From Aliagarivorans taiwanensis DSM 22990 (lineage in GTDB: Bacteria; Pseudomonadota; Gammaproteobacteria; Enterobacterales; Celerinatantimonadaceae), in contig NZ_AUBZ01000006.1 in the NCBI RefSeq assembly GCF_000429505.1, positions 1 to 64,000 on the forward strand: a stretch of DNA of 64,000 nucleotides. The letters run 5' to 3'. This document shows, piece by piece, positions 1 through 8,971 of this stretch (position 1 is its first letter; every line of letters begins with the position of its first letter). The notes beneath the pieces are model-generated. The model made no database searches. It worked only from the letters and a program-made list of their open reading frames with translations, and was not told where the DNA came from. The translations under genes were made by a program, and so were the position numbers.

Positions 1-141
1 AGCCAGTTTAGACACAGCGACTCCGGGTTGGCTGGCAAGTGAAGCAGCTAGCGATATAAGCCTTTGAGTACGTCTGGGGTCATTGAGCTCTGCCTGACTA
101 AACTGCGCTTGTGCCCACTCCATTGGGTTTGAACTGTCCAT
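1..141 (-). CDS. Tn5-type IS4-family transposase, N-terminal fragment
   Basis: Reading leftward from the ATG at 141, the product begins MDSSNPMEWAQAQFSQAEL and continues with DPRRTQRLISLAASLASQPG. This matches the pattern of the N-terminal DNA-binding domain of Tn5-like transposases (W-A-x-x-Q-F...A-x-L-x-D-x-R-R-x-x-R). The gene runs off the left edge after 47 codons, so integrity cannot be judged. An in-frame ATG at 150 is an alternative start; the one at 141 has GAG about 9 bases upstream. The gene starts about 100 bases inside the element end, as expected for this group. Confidence 0.8.
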   Translation of the reverse strand, partial: MDSSNPMEWAQAQFSQAELNDPRRTQRLISLAASLASQPGVAVSKLA

Positions 142-198
142 CGTAACCATCTCATTGAGAAATCTAAATGATCTGATCACAAGGTGAGGATTGAGTTC

Positions 199-230
199 AA
201 AAAAAATCCCCGAACGATGTTCGGGGATTT
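199..230 (-). terminator. Intrinsic terminator inside the IS end (leftward)
   Basis: The inverted repeat AATCCCCGAAC / GTTCGGGGATT lies at 205-229. On the minus strand the stem is followed by a run of T (complement of the A-run 199-206). Leftward transcripts coming from pgi would stop here, before reaching the transposase start at 141. It belongs to the IS, between its terminal repeat and its gene. Confidence 0.7.
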
Positions 231-283
231 GTGTATAAGAGACAGGCATATGCGGCCTTTTTCGTTACGCGTTTGAGCTTAGC

Positions 284-1936
284 TTAGCGCCATGCTTTGA
301 ATGCGTTGATCAAGCCGTTGGTTGAGCTGTCATGGCTTGCGATAGCTTCATCGCCAGCCAGCTCAGGCAAGATCTGGTTAGCCAGCTGTTTACCTAGCTC
401 AACACCCCACTGGTCGAAGCTGAAAATGTTCCAGATGATGCCTTGAACAAAGATCTTGTGCTCGTACATGGCAACCATCGCACCCAGGCTGAATGGGGTC
501 ACTTTCTTAACCAGCATCGAGTTGGTTGGCTTGTTGCCATCGAAGATCTTGAACGGAACTAGTTTGGCCACCTCTTCCAGGCTCTCACCGGCTTTGACGA
601 ACTCAGCTTCCACGGTAGCGCGGTCTTTACCAAAGGCCAGTGCTTCGGTTTGTGCGAAGAAGTTCGACATCAGCTTCTGGTGGTGATCAGACAGCGGGTT
701 GTGGCTGATAGCAGGAGCAATGAAGTCACATGGGATCAGCTTGGTACCTTGGTGAATCAGCTGGTAGAAGGCGTGCTGGCCGTTGGTGCCAGGCTCACCC
801 CAGATGATTGGACCGGTTTGATAGTCAACCGGGTTACCGTTACGGTCTACGCACTTACCGTTCGACTCCATGTCACCTTGCTGGAAGTAGGCAGCAAAGC
901 GGTGCATGTACTGGTCGTAAGGCAGGATCGCAACGCTCTCTGCACCGTAGAAGTTGTTGTACCAGATGCCTAGCAGGCCCAGGATAACCGGCAGGTTTTG
1001 CTCGAAGTCGGCGTCAGCAAAGTGCTTGTCCATGGCATGGGCGCCATCGAGCAGCTCGATGAAGTTGTCGTAGCCAACGGTTAGAGCAATCGACAGGCCA
1101 ATGGCTGACCAAGACGAGTAACGGCCGCCAACCCAGTCCCAGAACTCGAACATGTTGTCGGTGTCGATGCCGAACTCAGCCACTGCGGTTGCATTAGTTG
1201 ATAGCGCCGCAAAGTGCTTCGCAACGTGGGCTTGATCGCCTGCAGAAGCCAGGAACCAATCACGCGCGCTGTGGGCGTTGGTCATGGTTTCTTGGGTGGT
1301 GAAGGTTTTCGATGCAATCAGGAACAGGGTGGTTTCTGGGTCGACTTTCTTCAGGGTCTCTGCGATGTGGGTGCCATCAACGTTGGATACGAAGAAGGTC
1401 TCGATGTGCTCAAGTTTGCAGGCGCCCAAGGCTTCGGTAATCATTACTGGGCCCAGATCAGAGCCACCGATACCGATGTTTACAATACTTTCGATCGCTT
1501 TACCGGTGTAGCCTTTCCACTCGCCAGAGTGAATCTTCTTACAGAAGCCTTTCATCTTCTCCAGTACCGCGTTTACGCCCGGCATAACATCTTCGCCAGC
1601 CACCATCACTGGGGTGTTTGCGCGGTTACGCAGTGCAGTGTGCAGTACTGCACGACCTTCAGTTTGGTTGATGGCTTCGCCAGAGAACATTGCCTTGATG
1701 GCTTGGTCCAGCTTGGTTTCCTTGGCCAGGTCTACCAGCTTCTGCATGGTTTCTTCGGTGATCAGGTTCTTCGAGTAGTCCAGTAGCAACTGGCCTTCGA
1801 AGTTCACCGAGAATTTGTCAAAGCGCTGCGCATCGGCTTTGAACAAATCAGCAAGTTGCATCTCTTTGTTGGCGTCAAAATGCGCCTGAAGGGCTTTCCA
1901 AGCCTCGGTTTGAGTTGGATTGATATTTTCCAGCAT
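284..1936 (-). CDS. pgi: Glucose-6-phosphate isomerase
   Basis: Interconverts glucose 6-phosphate and fructose 6-phosphate in the cytosol (glycolysis/gluconeogenesis). The 550-residue product has the usual length of the proteobacterial enzyme. It carries the PGI signatures [10 protein letters not shown] near residue 150, [11 protein letters not shown] near 270 and [18 protein letters not shown] near 380, which include the catalytic Glu and His region. The start [13 protein letters not shown] fits the family N terminus. It is monocistronic on the minus strand. Its 3' flank abuts a Tn5-type IS at 245, so its native terminator has probably been split (see findings). Confidence 0.98.
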   Translation of the reverse strand: MLENINPTQTEAWKALQAHFDANKEMQLADLFKADAQRFDKFSVNFEGQLLLDYSKNLITEETMQKLVDLAKETKLDQAIKAMFSGEAINQTEGRAVLHTALRNRANTPVMVAGEDVMPGVNAVLEKMKGFCKKIHSGEWKGYTGKAIESIVNIGIGGSDLGPVMITEALGACKLEHIETFFVSNVDGTHIAETLKKVDPETTLFLIASKTFTTQETMTNAHSARDWFLASAGDQAHVAKHFAALSTNATAVAEFGIDTDNMFEFWDWVGGRYSSWSAIGLSIALTVGYDNFIELLDGAHAMDKHFADADFEQNLPVILGLLGIWYNNFYGAESVAILPYDQYMHRFAAYFQQGDMESNGKCVDRNGNPVDYQTGPIIWGEPGTNGQHAFYQLIHQGTKLIPCDFIAPAISHNPLSDHHQKLMSNFFAQTEALAFGKDRATVEAEFVKAGESLEEVAKLVPFKIFDGNKPTNSMLVKKVTPFSLGAMVAMYEHKIFVQGIIWNIFSFDQWGVELGKQLANQILPELAGDEAIASHDSSTNGLINAFKAWR

Positions 1937-2242
1937 GGTGGCTTCCTAATTATGTTGACCGAATATCGGCGCAGCCCGCGCCAATGGAGAAGAATTGTCC
2001 TTATGAACGGCACAAAGCGCAAGGGTATTAGATCAATGTTTATTGCGGGTTAAATCGACAGTGCGCCTTGAAACTTGGTGAAAACGCTAAGAAACACCAG
2101 TTTAAACTGCTATCCATCTGAAAATACGATGGTTTTGTGAAGAAAACCGTCCTCGCCGCGAGCCCTTGCATTGTTGTCGCTCAGCCTTGGTTATACAATT
2201 TGTTGCGCAAATGATGATCAATATCCACAAGGAACAGAGTAC
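1937..2242. other. Divergent intergenic region pgi / diguanylate cyclase
   Basis: About 300 bases between the divergent pgi and GGDEF genes, presumably holding both promoters. I see no convincing sigma-70 boxes, operator or structured RNA. The open frame of the GGDEF gene extends back to a TTG at 2171, but the stretch 2171-2242 has no ribosome-binding site ahead of it and is probably untranslated. Confidence 0.4.
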
Positions 2243-3388
2243 TTGCCAGCCACCAGCGCCCCGATTCGACAGGCCCACAACCAGTTCTTGCGCTTAGGTG
2301 GCAGTATTACTGCTTTGGTGCAAGCTGGGTTTGCCTGCCTGTGGTGGTGGCTGCTTACGCCAAGTATCGATGCCTTGCTACCTTCGGTTTGGCTGATAGC
2401 CTGCCTGATACTGTGTATTGCCACCTCACTGCATATTCGTCGCCATCTGGCGCACCACTCCCTTACCTACCTGGTTCAGCAGCGCTGGTATTTTGTGCTG
2501 TCTAGCTGCAGCGGTCTGCTGTGGGGGCTGGGTATCTTACTGTTTGCTCCGGCGCTGGATAGTGAATGGCAGCTGGTGATTGTGCTGTTGGTGGGCCTGA
2601 TGATGGGCCTGTTGGCGATCCCCAACCTGCTGAGTATTCGCAGTTTCTCCGGTACCGTGCTGCCCTCATTGATTGCCTTGGCGGTGATGGCGGTCTCTGC
2701 CAGTCCTGCGGTGATACTGGCGGTAGTACTGGTGTGGTTGGTGTTCGGTATGTTGATATTGCTGCTTAAGCGCGCCAAGTTTTGGTTGGGCAGCAGCTTG
2801 GATCAGCACCATCGCGACCGGGAGCTGCTGAGCGAGCTGACTTCTGATCATCAGGCGATGCGTGAGCGCAGTGAACTGGACTCGCTGACACAGGTGTATA
2901 ACCGCGCCAAGTTTGAGCAGATGCTTGAGCATTACTGGCGCTTAGCCAGCCGCGCCTCGACCAGCATGAGCGTGCTGATGATCGATGTCGATTTCTTCAA
3001 GCCCTATAACGATAACTATGGCCATGTGGCGGGTGACCAATGTTTGCGCTTGGTGGCGGATACCTTACGGGCGGCACTGCAGCGGGAAGATGACTTGCTG
3101 GCGCGTTATGGCGGCGAGGAGTTTGTGATGATCCTACCCACCACCTCGAGCAAAGGAGCGATCCAGGTCAGTGAGCGAATAAAGCAGCACATGGCCACGG
3201 CAAGTTTGCGACATGAATACTCTGCGGTGGCAAGTCATGTTACTGTTAGCATCGGAATCTGTTGTTTAACACCCAGTTATCATAACAGTAGCATTGAGAT
3301 ACTAGAAAAAGCCGACCAAGCCCTCTATCAAGCCAAGCTGAGAGGACGAAATCAGGCTGTGATCGCCGCACGTGGAGAGCCTTTATGA
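2243..3388 (+). CDS. Membrane-bound diguanylate cyclase (GGDEF)
   Basis: Predicted to make cyclic di-GMP from two GTP. The N-terminal half has about six hydrophobic segments, so this is an integral membrane sensor of unknown ligand. The C-terminal GGDEF domain has an intact active-site loop, RYGGEEF, and an upstream RxxD (REDD) placed five residues before it, which is a complete inhibitory I-site. Catalysis with product inhibition is therefore expected. Start: TTG at 2243 follows AAGGA with 9-base spacing and gives MPATSAPIRQAH; a TTG at 2171 in the same frame is possible but lacks an RBS. The stop codon overlaps the ATG of yihD (ATGA), implying translational coupling. Confidence 0.9.
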   Translation: MPATSAPIRQAHNQFLRLGGSITALVQAGFACLWWWLLTPSIDALLPSVWLIACLILCIATSLHIRRHLAHHSLTYLVQQRWYFVLSSCSGLLWGLGILLFAPALDSEWQLVIVLLVGLMMGLLAIPNLLSIRSFSGTVLPSLIALAVMAVSASPAVILAVVLVWLVFGMLILLLKRAKFWLGSSLDQHHRDRELLSELTSDHQAMRERSELDSLTQVYNRAKFEQMLEHYWRLASRASTSMSVLMIDVDFFKPYNDNYGHVAGDQCLRLVADTLRAALQREDDLLARYGGEEFVMILPTTSSKGAIQVSERIKQHMATASLRHEYSAVASHVTVSIGICCLTPSYHNSSIEILEKADQALYQAKLRGRNQAVIAARGEPL

Positions 3389-3657
3389 GCATGCAGTTGC
3401 ATCGAGTCGAAGAACTAATTGAACTATTAACCCCAATCTGGAAACGCCAACCGGAACTCAACTTGGTTGAGATGTTGGCGCTGGTAGCCGAGCGTGCCGG
3501 CTTCGAGCAGCCGCTGAGCGAACTAAGCGACGACATTTTGATCTACCAATTGAAGATGTGGGATGCCGACAAGAGCGAGATGATCCCCGGTATCGCCAAA
3601 GATTGTGAAGATGACTTTAAAGCGGCGCTATTAAAGGCACGCGGCATCAAGCAGTAA
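3385..3657 (+). CDS. yihD: YihD family protein (DUF1040)
   Basis: 90 residues, matching E. coli YihD in length and pattern: an N-terminal RVEELIELLTPIWKRQPELN segment, then DDILIYQLKMWDADKSEMIP and DFKAALLKARGIKQ. Function is not established. Its ATG overlaps the stop of the GGDEF gene; an internal ATG at 3391 is an alternative start. In enterobacteria yihD lies directly upstream of srkA and dsbA. The same order is kept here with ccoG and a MAPEG gene inserted between. A GGCGGG/CCCGCC hairpin at 3693-3710 follows but lacks a T-run. Confidence 0.93.
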   Translation: MSMQLHRVEELIELLTPIWKRQPELNLVEMLALVAERAGFEQPLSELSDDILIYQLKMWDADKSEMIPGIAKDCEDDFKAALLKARGIKQ

Positions 3658-3770
3658 TCCCCTGAAATAACTAAAAGCTACAACATAATAAAGGCGGGCT
3701 TAGCCCCGCCGTCGACTCCCCAAGGAAGGGAGCCCCGTTAATCGGGAGCAACGTGGAGAAGGAGTGAGCC

Positions 3771-5168
3771 ATGAGTGAGCGGATCCCCGTAAAGCAGGTC
3801 GAACCCAAAAAACGCAAGCCCCAGGGCGACCGCTATAACCCCAAAGACAAGATCTATGTGCGTGCCCAGCTAGGGCGCTTCCAGCTGTTGCGTAAGTACA
3901 TGGGCTGGCTGTTTATCGTGGCATTTTTGTTGGTGCCGTTTATCCCTTGGGGAGAGCGGCAGGCGATCTTGTTAGACATTGGTGCCCGCCAATACCACTT
4001 CTTTGGTTTGACCTTGTGGCCGCAAGACCTGCTGCTGCTAGCCTGGTTCTTTATCGTGGCGGCCTTCGCCCTGTTCTTTATAACCACCTTCTTGGGGCGG
4101 GTGTGGTGTGGCTATCTGTGCCCACAAACCGTGTGGACCTTCATCTTTATCTGGTTCGAAGAGAAGATCGAGGGCTCGGCCAACAAACGCCGCAAGCTCG
4201 ACCAGATGCCGATGGATGGCAGCAAGTTCTTCAAGAAGTTTCTTAAGCACTTCGCCTGGCTGGCGGTCTCGTTATTCACCGCACTGGCCTTTGCCGCCTA
4301 CTTCGTTCCGGTGAAGCAGCTTTGGGTAGAGTTCTTTACCTTCCAATCCAGTGCTGCCGTAACCTTCTCGGTGCTGTTCTTCACTTTGGCGACCTATGCC
4401 AACGCTGGCTGGATGCGCACCATTGTGTGTACCCATATGTGCCCTTACGCGCGCTTCCAAAGCGCCATGTTCGATAAAGACACCTATATTGTGGGTTACG
4501 ACGAGCAGCGTGGTGAGCAGCGCGGCCCGCGCAAGCGCAAGGCCGATCCAAAAGCGCTTGGCTTGGGCGATTGCGTTGATTGCGACCTGTGTGTCCAGGT
4601 CTGCCCGGCGGGGATCGATATCCGCGACGGCCTGCAGTACGAGTGTATTAACTGCGGCGCCTGTATCGATGCCTGTGATGTCACCATGGAGCGGATGAAC
4701 TATCCGAAGGGGCTAATCCGCTATACCACCGAGCACAATCTAGCGGGCCAGCAAACCTCGGTGGTGCGATCCAAATTGATTGGCTATGGCTTGGTGCTGT
4801 CGGTGATCGTCGTCGCCTTTGTCATCACCTTGTTGAATGTGAAGCCGATGCAGCTGGATATTATTCGTGATCGGCAGGCCCTGTTTGTCACCAACAACGA
4901 GGGCTGGGTGGAGAACTCCTACACCTTGAAGATCATTAATAAATCCAGCGAGCCCCAGCAGTTTGAGTTAAGCCTGCTTGGCTTGGAAGACTATCAGTGG
5001 ATAGGTCCGCAGGCCCTGCAGATCCCGGCCAATACGGTTTGGACTCAACCGATCACCATCGCTGTCGACCCCTATGAGTTGGAGAGCCCTAATCTTGAGG
5101 TGCAGTTTGTGCTGAGCAGTCGCGGTCATCGTTTGGAGCATAGCAGCCGCTTTATCAGTGGTGGTTAA
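3771..5168 (+). CDS. ccoG: Cytochrome c oxidase accessory protein CcoG (FixG/RdxA)
   Basis: Membrane ferredoxin-type protein associated with assembly of cbb3 oxidase, linked in the literature to copper reduction. The 465-residue protein has an N-terminal membrane part with four to five helices including the family motif WCGYLCPQTVWTF. Two 4Fe-4S clusters follow: CVDCDLCVQVCPAG and CINCGACIDACD near residues 265-305. One more TM helix (about 340-360) precedes a C-terminal Ig-like periplasmic domain. ATG 3771 is preceded by GGAGAAGGAG. No ccoNOPQ genes are in the window. A terminator hairpin follows at 5174. Confidence 0.96.
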   Translation: MSERIPVKQVEPKKRKPQGDRYNPKDKIYVRAQLGRFQLLRKYMGWLFIVAFLLVPFIPWGERQAILLDIGARQYHFFGLTLWPQDLLLLAWFFIVAAFALFFITTFLGRVWCGYLCPQTVWTFIFIWFEEKIEGSANKRRKLDQMPMDGSKFFKKFLKHFAWLAVSLFTALAFAAYFVPVKQLWVEFFTFQSSAAVTFSVLFFTLATYANAGWMRTIVCTHMCPYARFQSAMFDKDTYIVGYDEQRGEQRGPRKRKADPKALGLGDCVDCDLCVQVCPAGIDIRDGLQYECINCGACIDACDVTMERMNYPKGLIRYTTEHNLAGQQTSVVRSKLIGYGLVLSVIVVAFVITLLNVKPMQLDIIRDRQALFVTNNEGWVENSYTLKIINKSSEPQQFELSLLGLEDYQWIGPQALQIPANTVWTQPITIAVDPYELESPNLEVQFVLSSRGHRLEHSSRFISGG

Positions 5169-5173
5169 CAGCT

Positions 5174-5210
5174 AAAGGGCTGCCTGCGTTCGTTGCGGGC
5201 TGCCCTTTTC
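5174..5210 (+). terminator. Terminator after ccoG
   Basis: AAAGGGC at 5174-5180 pairs with GCCCTTT at 5202-5208, with extra internal pairing (GCCTGC...GCGGGC), ending in TTTT. It sits directly behind the ccoG stop. Confidence 0.6.
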
Positions 5211-5324
5211 CGTTATCTGCTCGGATCCGCCAACGCGTACTAGCGCACAGTTTAAATTCAAACGCCTGTTCAATTTTTCAAACTGGTCTAACCTTATCGT
5301 TCTTAATCTACATGGAGGTAGAGC

Positions 5325-5711
5325 GTGAGCACGGCGTTACTAACACTGACTTGTTTAATCATCTTGCCCTATTTGCTGGCAGCCTACGGCGGCCTGCTGA
5401 AGATGCGCCAGCATGGCAAGATCGACAATCGCGACCCGCGCCAACAGGCGGAGCGCCTCGATAACTATGGCAAACGGGTCTATGCAGCACAGCACAATGC
5501 CTGGGAGGCGCTCGCTGTGTTCTCTGCCACCTTGCTTATAGCCTATATTCAACAAGTGTCAGATACTCTGCTCAGTATTGCCTCCTTGGTTTATCTGCTT
5601 ACCCGGATTGCCCATCCCTTGCTATATCTAAAGGGTTTGGCAACCTTGCGTTCGCTGGATGTGGTACTCGGTTGGTTAAGCTGTTTGGTTGTGATCACTG
5701 CAGCGCTTTAG
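5325..5711 (+). CDS. MAPEG family membrane protein
   Basis: 128 residues with four hydrophobic segments. It shows the MAPEG-family pattern of an N-terminal helix, a polar loop with NRDPRQQAERLDNYGKRVYAA, and AQHNAWEALAVFSATLLIA in helix 2. Bacterial MAPEG members are small inner-membrane proteins related to glutathione-dependent enzymes; the substrate of this one is unknown. The start is GTG 5325, preceded by GGAGGTAGAGC. It stands alone between ccoG and srkA. Confidence 0.85.
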   Translation: MSTALLTLTCLIILPYLLAAYGGLLKMRQHGKIDNRDPRQQAERLDNYGKRVYAAQHNAWEALAVFSATLLIAYIQQVSDTLLSIASLVYLLTRIAHPLLYLKGLATLRSLDVVLGWLSCLVVITAAL

Positions 5712-5792
5712 AGTATTTACTCTAGACTGGTAGGAACAGTTTGATTACCCAAGACTGGTACACTCCCCCAATATTTTATCCGGTGAATAAGA

Positions 5793-6764
5793 ATGAGCGC
5801 CTTTTTATTTTCTGATTTAACCCCTGAACGGATCCTTGATGCCTTGGAATCTATCGGCGTGTATCCGGCCAGTGGGTTGTTGGCGCTTAACTCCTATGAA
5901 AACCGGGTCTATCAGTTTGCCGCCGAAGATGGCCAGCGTTACGTGGCCAAGTTTTATCGCCCCGAGCGCTGGAGTGAGCAGCAGATCCGCGAGGAGCATG
6001 CCTTCTCTATTCAGCTCAATGAAGCGGATATTCCAGTGGTGGCCCCCATCCAGCGCGATGGCGAGAGCCTGTTTAACTTCCAAGGCCTGTGGTTTTGCTT
6101 GTTCCCCAGTGTCGGCGGTCGCACCTATGAGGTGGACAACCTCGATCAATTGGAGCGGGTTGGCCAGTATTTAGGGCGAATTCACCAGCTAGCGGGCGCG
6201 CAAACCTTCACTGCACGCCCAACCATTAGCTGTAGCGAGATGCTCGATGGGCCTTTGGCGCTACTGCGCCAGTTTGTGCCTGAGAATCTGCAAGACGCCT
6301 TCTTTACCATTGCCGACCTAGTGGCCAATGAAGCGCGCGAGCGTTATCAACCCGAGCAAGTTATCTGCCTGCATGGCGATTGTCACCCCTCCAACATCTT
6401 GTGGCGCGATGGCCCGATGTTGGTGGACTTAGACGATGCCCGTAACGGCCCGGCGGTCCAGGATCTATGGATGCTACTGGCCGGCGATGAAAACGAGCAG
6501 CGCCTGCAGCTAGAGGTATTGCTGGAGTCCTACGAAGAGTTCGCCAGCTTTGATACTCGCCAGTTGGCCTTGATTGAGCCGCTACGGGCGATGCGGATGA
6601 TTCATTACATGGGGTGGTTGGCCAAGCGCTGGCAAGACCCGGCCTTTGGCCGCGCCTTCCCGTGGTTTAACACGCAGCAGTATTGGGAGCAGCAGGTGTT
6701 GGCGCTGAAAGAGCAGATGGCGGCAATCCAGCAAGGACCGATTCGATTAACACCGGGGTACTAG
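5793..6764 (+). CDS. srkA: Stress response kinase A (serine/threonine kinase)
   Basis: Cytoplasmic kinase of the SrkA/YihE (RdoA) family. In E. coli it is under Cpx control and counters stress-induced death. The 323-residue protein has the normal length. It has an aminoglycoside-phosphotransferase-like fold with the catalytic loop HGDCHPSNILW near residue 200 and the metal-binding segment MLVDLDDARNGPAVQDLW shortly after. Its neighbours support the call: dsbA lies downstream, as in E. coli, but here a CYTH gene and an acyl-CoA ligase come between. The CYTH gene starts 2 bases after the srkA stop. Confidence 0.95.
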   Translation: MSAFLFSDLTPERILDALESIGVYPASGLLALNSYENRVYQFAAEDGQRYVAKFYRPERWSEQQIREEHAFSIQLNEADIPVVAPIQRDGESLFNFQGLWFCLFPSVGGRTYEVDNLDQLERVGQYLGRIHQLAGAQTFTARPTISCSEMLDGPLALLRQFVPENLQDAFFTIADLVANEARERYQPEQVICLHGDCHPSNILWRDGPMLVDLDDARNGPAVQDLWMLLAGDENEQRLQLEVLLESYEEFASFDTRQLALIEPLRAMRMIHYMGWLAKRWQDPAFGRAFPWFNTQQYWEQQVLALKEQMAAIQQGPIRLTPGY

Positions 6765-6765
6765 G

Positions 6766-7239
6766 ATGGCACAGGAAATCGAGCGCAAGTTTTTAGTAAA
6801 GAGCAGTGACTATCGCGCGCAAGCCAGCTCTGATGCACGTATCGTGCAGGGCTATCTGAACAGCGCGGCTGAACGGGCGGTGCGGGTGCGGATCTATGGT
6901 GAGCAGGGTTTCCTGACCATTAAGGGCAAAAGTAATGACAGCGGCACCAGCCGCTATGAGTGGGAACGGGAGATCCCGCTGCAAGACGCCGAAGAGCTAC
7001 TAGGCTTGTGTGAGCCGGGAGTTATCGATAAGCGCCGCTACCGGGTAGAGATCGATGGCTATTGCTTTGAGGTGGATGAATTCGCCGGTGACAACCAAGG
7101 GCTGATTATGGCTGAGGTTGAGCTGAGCGACGAAAACGAGTCCTTTCCCCGCCCTGATTGGCTGGGAGAGGAGGTAACCGGACAGGTTGCCTACTATAAC
7201 AGTGCCTTAAGTCGGCACCCTTTTAAATCCTGGGCTTAG
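6766..7239 (+). CDS. CYTH domain protein (triphosphate tunnel metalloenzyme)
   Basis: 157 residues. The N terminus is MAQEIERKFLV, the EXEXK signature of CYTH proteins. Tunnel residues follow in RAVRVRIYGEQGFLTIKGK, RYEWEREI, KRRYRVEI and MAEVEL. Stand-alone bacterial members of this size act as inorganic tripolyphosphatases or related hydrolases; the substrate cannot be fixed from sequence. It begins 2 bases after srkA with GGTACTAGG upstream, so it is almost certainly in the srkA operon. Confidence 0.9.
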   Translation: MAQEIERKFLVKSSDYRAQASSDARIVQGYLNSAAERAVRVRIYGEQGFLTIKGKSNDSGTSRYEWEREIPLQDAEELLGLCEPGVIDKRRYRVEIDGYCFEVDEFAGDNQGLIMAEVELSDENESFPRPDWLGEEVTGQVAYYNSALSRHPFKSWA

Positions 7240-7286
7240 CCCAAGGCTGGCCAGCGCAGCCAGCGTAAACAACAACGAGGAATAGC

Positions 7287-8954
7287 ATGACTCAGCTACT
7301 CACCCCCGTGGACGCTTTGTTGCATTGGACGCAAGAACACCCTGAACGGGTTTATCTCCGTCAGCCGATTGCTGGCGAGTTCCAAGAACGCACCTGGGCA
7401 ATGGTCGCCGATGAAACGGCACGCATTGCGGCAGGCCTACAAGCGCAGGGGCTGGAGCGTGGCGACAAGGTCGCTATTCTGGCCAAGAACTCTGCCGAGT
7501 GGTTCATCATCGACCTAGCGATCACTATGGCCGGTTGCGTGAGTGTACCGATCTACTCCACTGCCAATGCTAACACCGTGCGCTACATTCTGGAGCACAG
7601 CGAGTCGAAGCTGATCGTGGTCGGTAAGCTGGATAACCCGGATGCGCAGGCGAAAGGTATTCCAGAGGGTATTGCGCGTATGGCGATGCCTTATCCGACT
7701 ATTGAGTCAGAGCACCAGTGGTCTGATTGGCTCAAGCAGTACGCACCGCTGGCTGAGCCGGCCCAGTGGCAAGAGCAAGACATCATGACCTTGATCTACA
7801 CCTCGGGCAGTACTGGTGAGCCAAAGGGCGCCGAGGTGAGCTTTGGCGCTTACCGCGCCGGTAGCTTGGGTTGGATGGAGGTATTCCAACCGACCAAAGA
7901 AGATCGCGCCATTTCCTACCTGCCGTTGGCGCACATCACCGAGCGCGTGTTGCTGCAAGGTGTGAGCCTGTACAATGGCGGCGTTGTGGTGAGCTTTGTT
8001 GAGTCGCTGGATACCTTTGCCGATAACCTGCAAAGCGTACAGCCGACCATGTTCCTATCGGTGCCGCGCCTGTGGGCTCGTTTCCAGCAAGCGGTATTTG
8101 AGAAGCTGCCACCGAAAAAGCTGCACTTCCTGCTAAAAGTGCCAGTCATTGGCGGCCTTATCCGCAAGAAAATCCGTACCAACCTCGGCCTGCATCATGC
8201 CCGCTTACTTGGCTGTGGCAGCGCACCGGTGGCACCGGCGCTGCTGGAGTGGTACCGCGACAAGCTGGGGCTGAACATCGCTCAGGCTTGGGGGATGACC
8301 GAAAACATGGCATATGGCACGGTGAACCTGCCGTACCGCGCGGATAAGTATGACACCATCGGCAAGGCCTCGCCGGGTGTTGGGCTAAAGATCTCCGATG
8401 AAGGCGAGCTGCTGATGCGCAGCGAGGCCATGATGACCGGTTATTACAAGCACCCTGAGCTGAATGATGAGTTCTTTAGCGACGGCTGGATGCATACCGG
8501 CGATAAAGGCAGCATTGATGCAGACGGCTATGTGAAGATTATTGGTCGGGTGAAAGAGAGCTTTAAAACCACCAAGGGCAAGTATGTCGCCCCGGTGCCG
8601 ATCGAGCAGAAGCTCGCTGAGAACTCGATGGTTGAGCAGGTATGCGTATGTGGCCAAGCGCTGACCCAGCCGATCGCCTTGGTGGTGCTGGCCGATGAGC
8701 TTCATCACCATAGCCAGGAACAAATTGTTAACAGTTTGACCCGCACCGTTAAAGAGGTGAACAGCCAGATCGAGAGCCACGCACGGATCGCCCATGTGCT
8801 GGTGGTCGATCAGCAGTGGAGCATCGAGAACGGTCTGCTGACGCCTACTCTCAAGATCCGCCGCCCACAAATCGAAAAGCACTACGATGCGCTGATCCAT
8901 CAGCAGCATAGCCAGTTGGTCGACTTTGAGAGAGACGACAACTGGGGACGTTAA
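7287..8954 (+). CDS. AMP-binding long-chain acyl-CoA synthetase
   Basis: ATP-dependent ligase of the ANL superfamily, probably activating fatty acids to acyl-CoA. The 555-residue protein has the AMP-binding P-loop motif YTSGSTGEPKG near residue 170, the A5-type motif QAWGMTENMAYG near 335, and DGWMHTGDKG plus GRVKESFKTTKGKYV in the C-terminal subdomain. Long-chain specificity is inferred from overall resemblance to long-chain ligases with a linker-type insert. ATG 7287 follows ACGAGGAATAGC. A structured hairpin at 8972-9025 separates it from dsbA. Confidence 0.88.
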   Translation: MTQLLTPVDALLHWTQEHPERVYLRQPIAGEFQERTWAMVADETARIAAGLQAQGLERGDKVAILAKNSAEWFIIDLAITMAGCVSVPIYSTANANTVRYILEHSESKLIVVGKLDNPDAQAKGIPEGIARMAMPYPTIESEHQWSDWLKQYAPLAEPAQWQEQDIMTLIYTSGSTGEPKGAEVSFGAYRAGSLGWMEVFQPTKEDRAISYLPLAHITERVLLQGVSLYNGGVVVSFVESLDTFADNLQSVQPTMFLSVPRLWARFQQAVFEKLPPKKLHFLLKVPVIGGLIRKKIRTNLGLHHARLLGCGSAPVAPALLEWYRDKLGLNIAQAWGMTENMAYGTVNLPYRADKYDTIGKASPGVGLKISDEGELLMRSEAMMTGYYKHPELNDEFFSDGWMHTGDKGSIDADGYVKIIGRVKESFKTTKGKYVAPVPIEQKLAENSMVEQVCVCGQALTQPIALVVLADELHHHSQEQIVNSLTRTVKEVNSQIESHARIAHVLVVDQQWSIENGLLTPTLKIRRPQIEKHYDALIHQQHSQLVDFERDDNWGR

Positions 8955-8971
8955 GCAATTGTAAATTAGCG

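Larger units (their letters stand above)
1..245 (-). mobile_element. Tn5/IS50-type insertion sequence, partial (one end)
   Basis: The 19 bases at 227-245 read ATTTGTGTATAAGAGACAG; the reverse complement begins CTGTCTCTTATACACA, the end type of IS50/Tn5-group (IS4 family) elements. The start of a Tn5-type transposase gene runs leftward from 141 out of the window, so only the transposase-proximal end is visible. The outer boundary should be base 245, next to the pgi 3' flank. The other end and the target duplication lie outside the window; IS50 relatives make 9-bp duplications, which would be 246-254. Confidence 0.85.

Noticed and set aside
227-245. Sequence nearly identical to the Nextera/Tn5 mosaic end, possible library adapter
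   Set aside because: It differs from the adapter at its outer bases and sits at the expected distance from a genuine Tn5-type transposase start, so it is a natural IS end.
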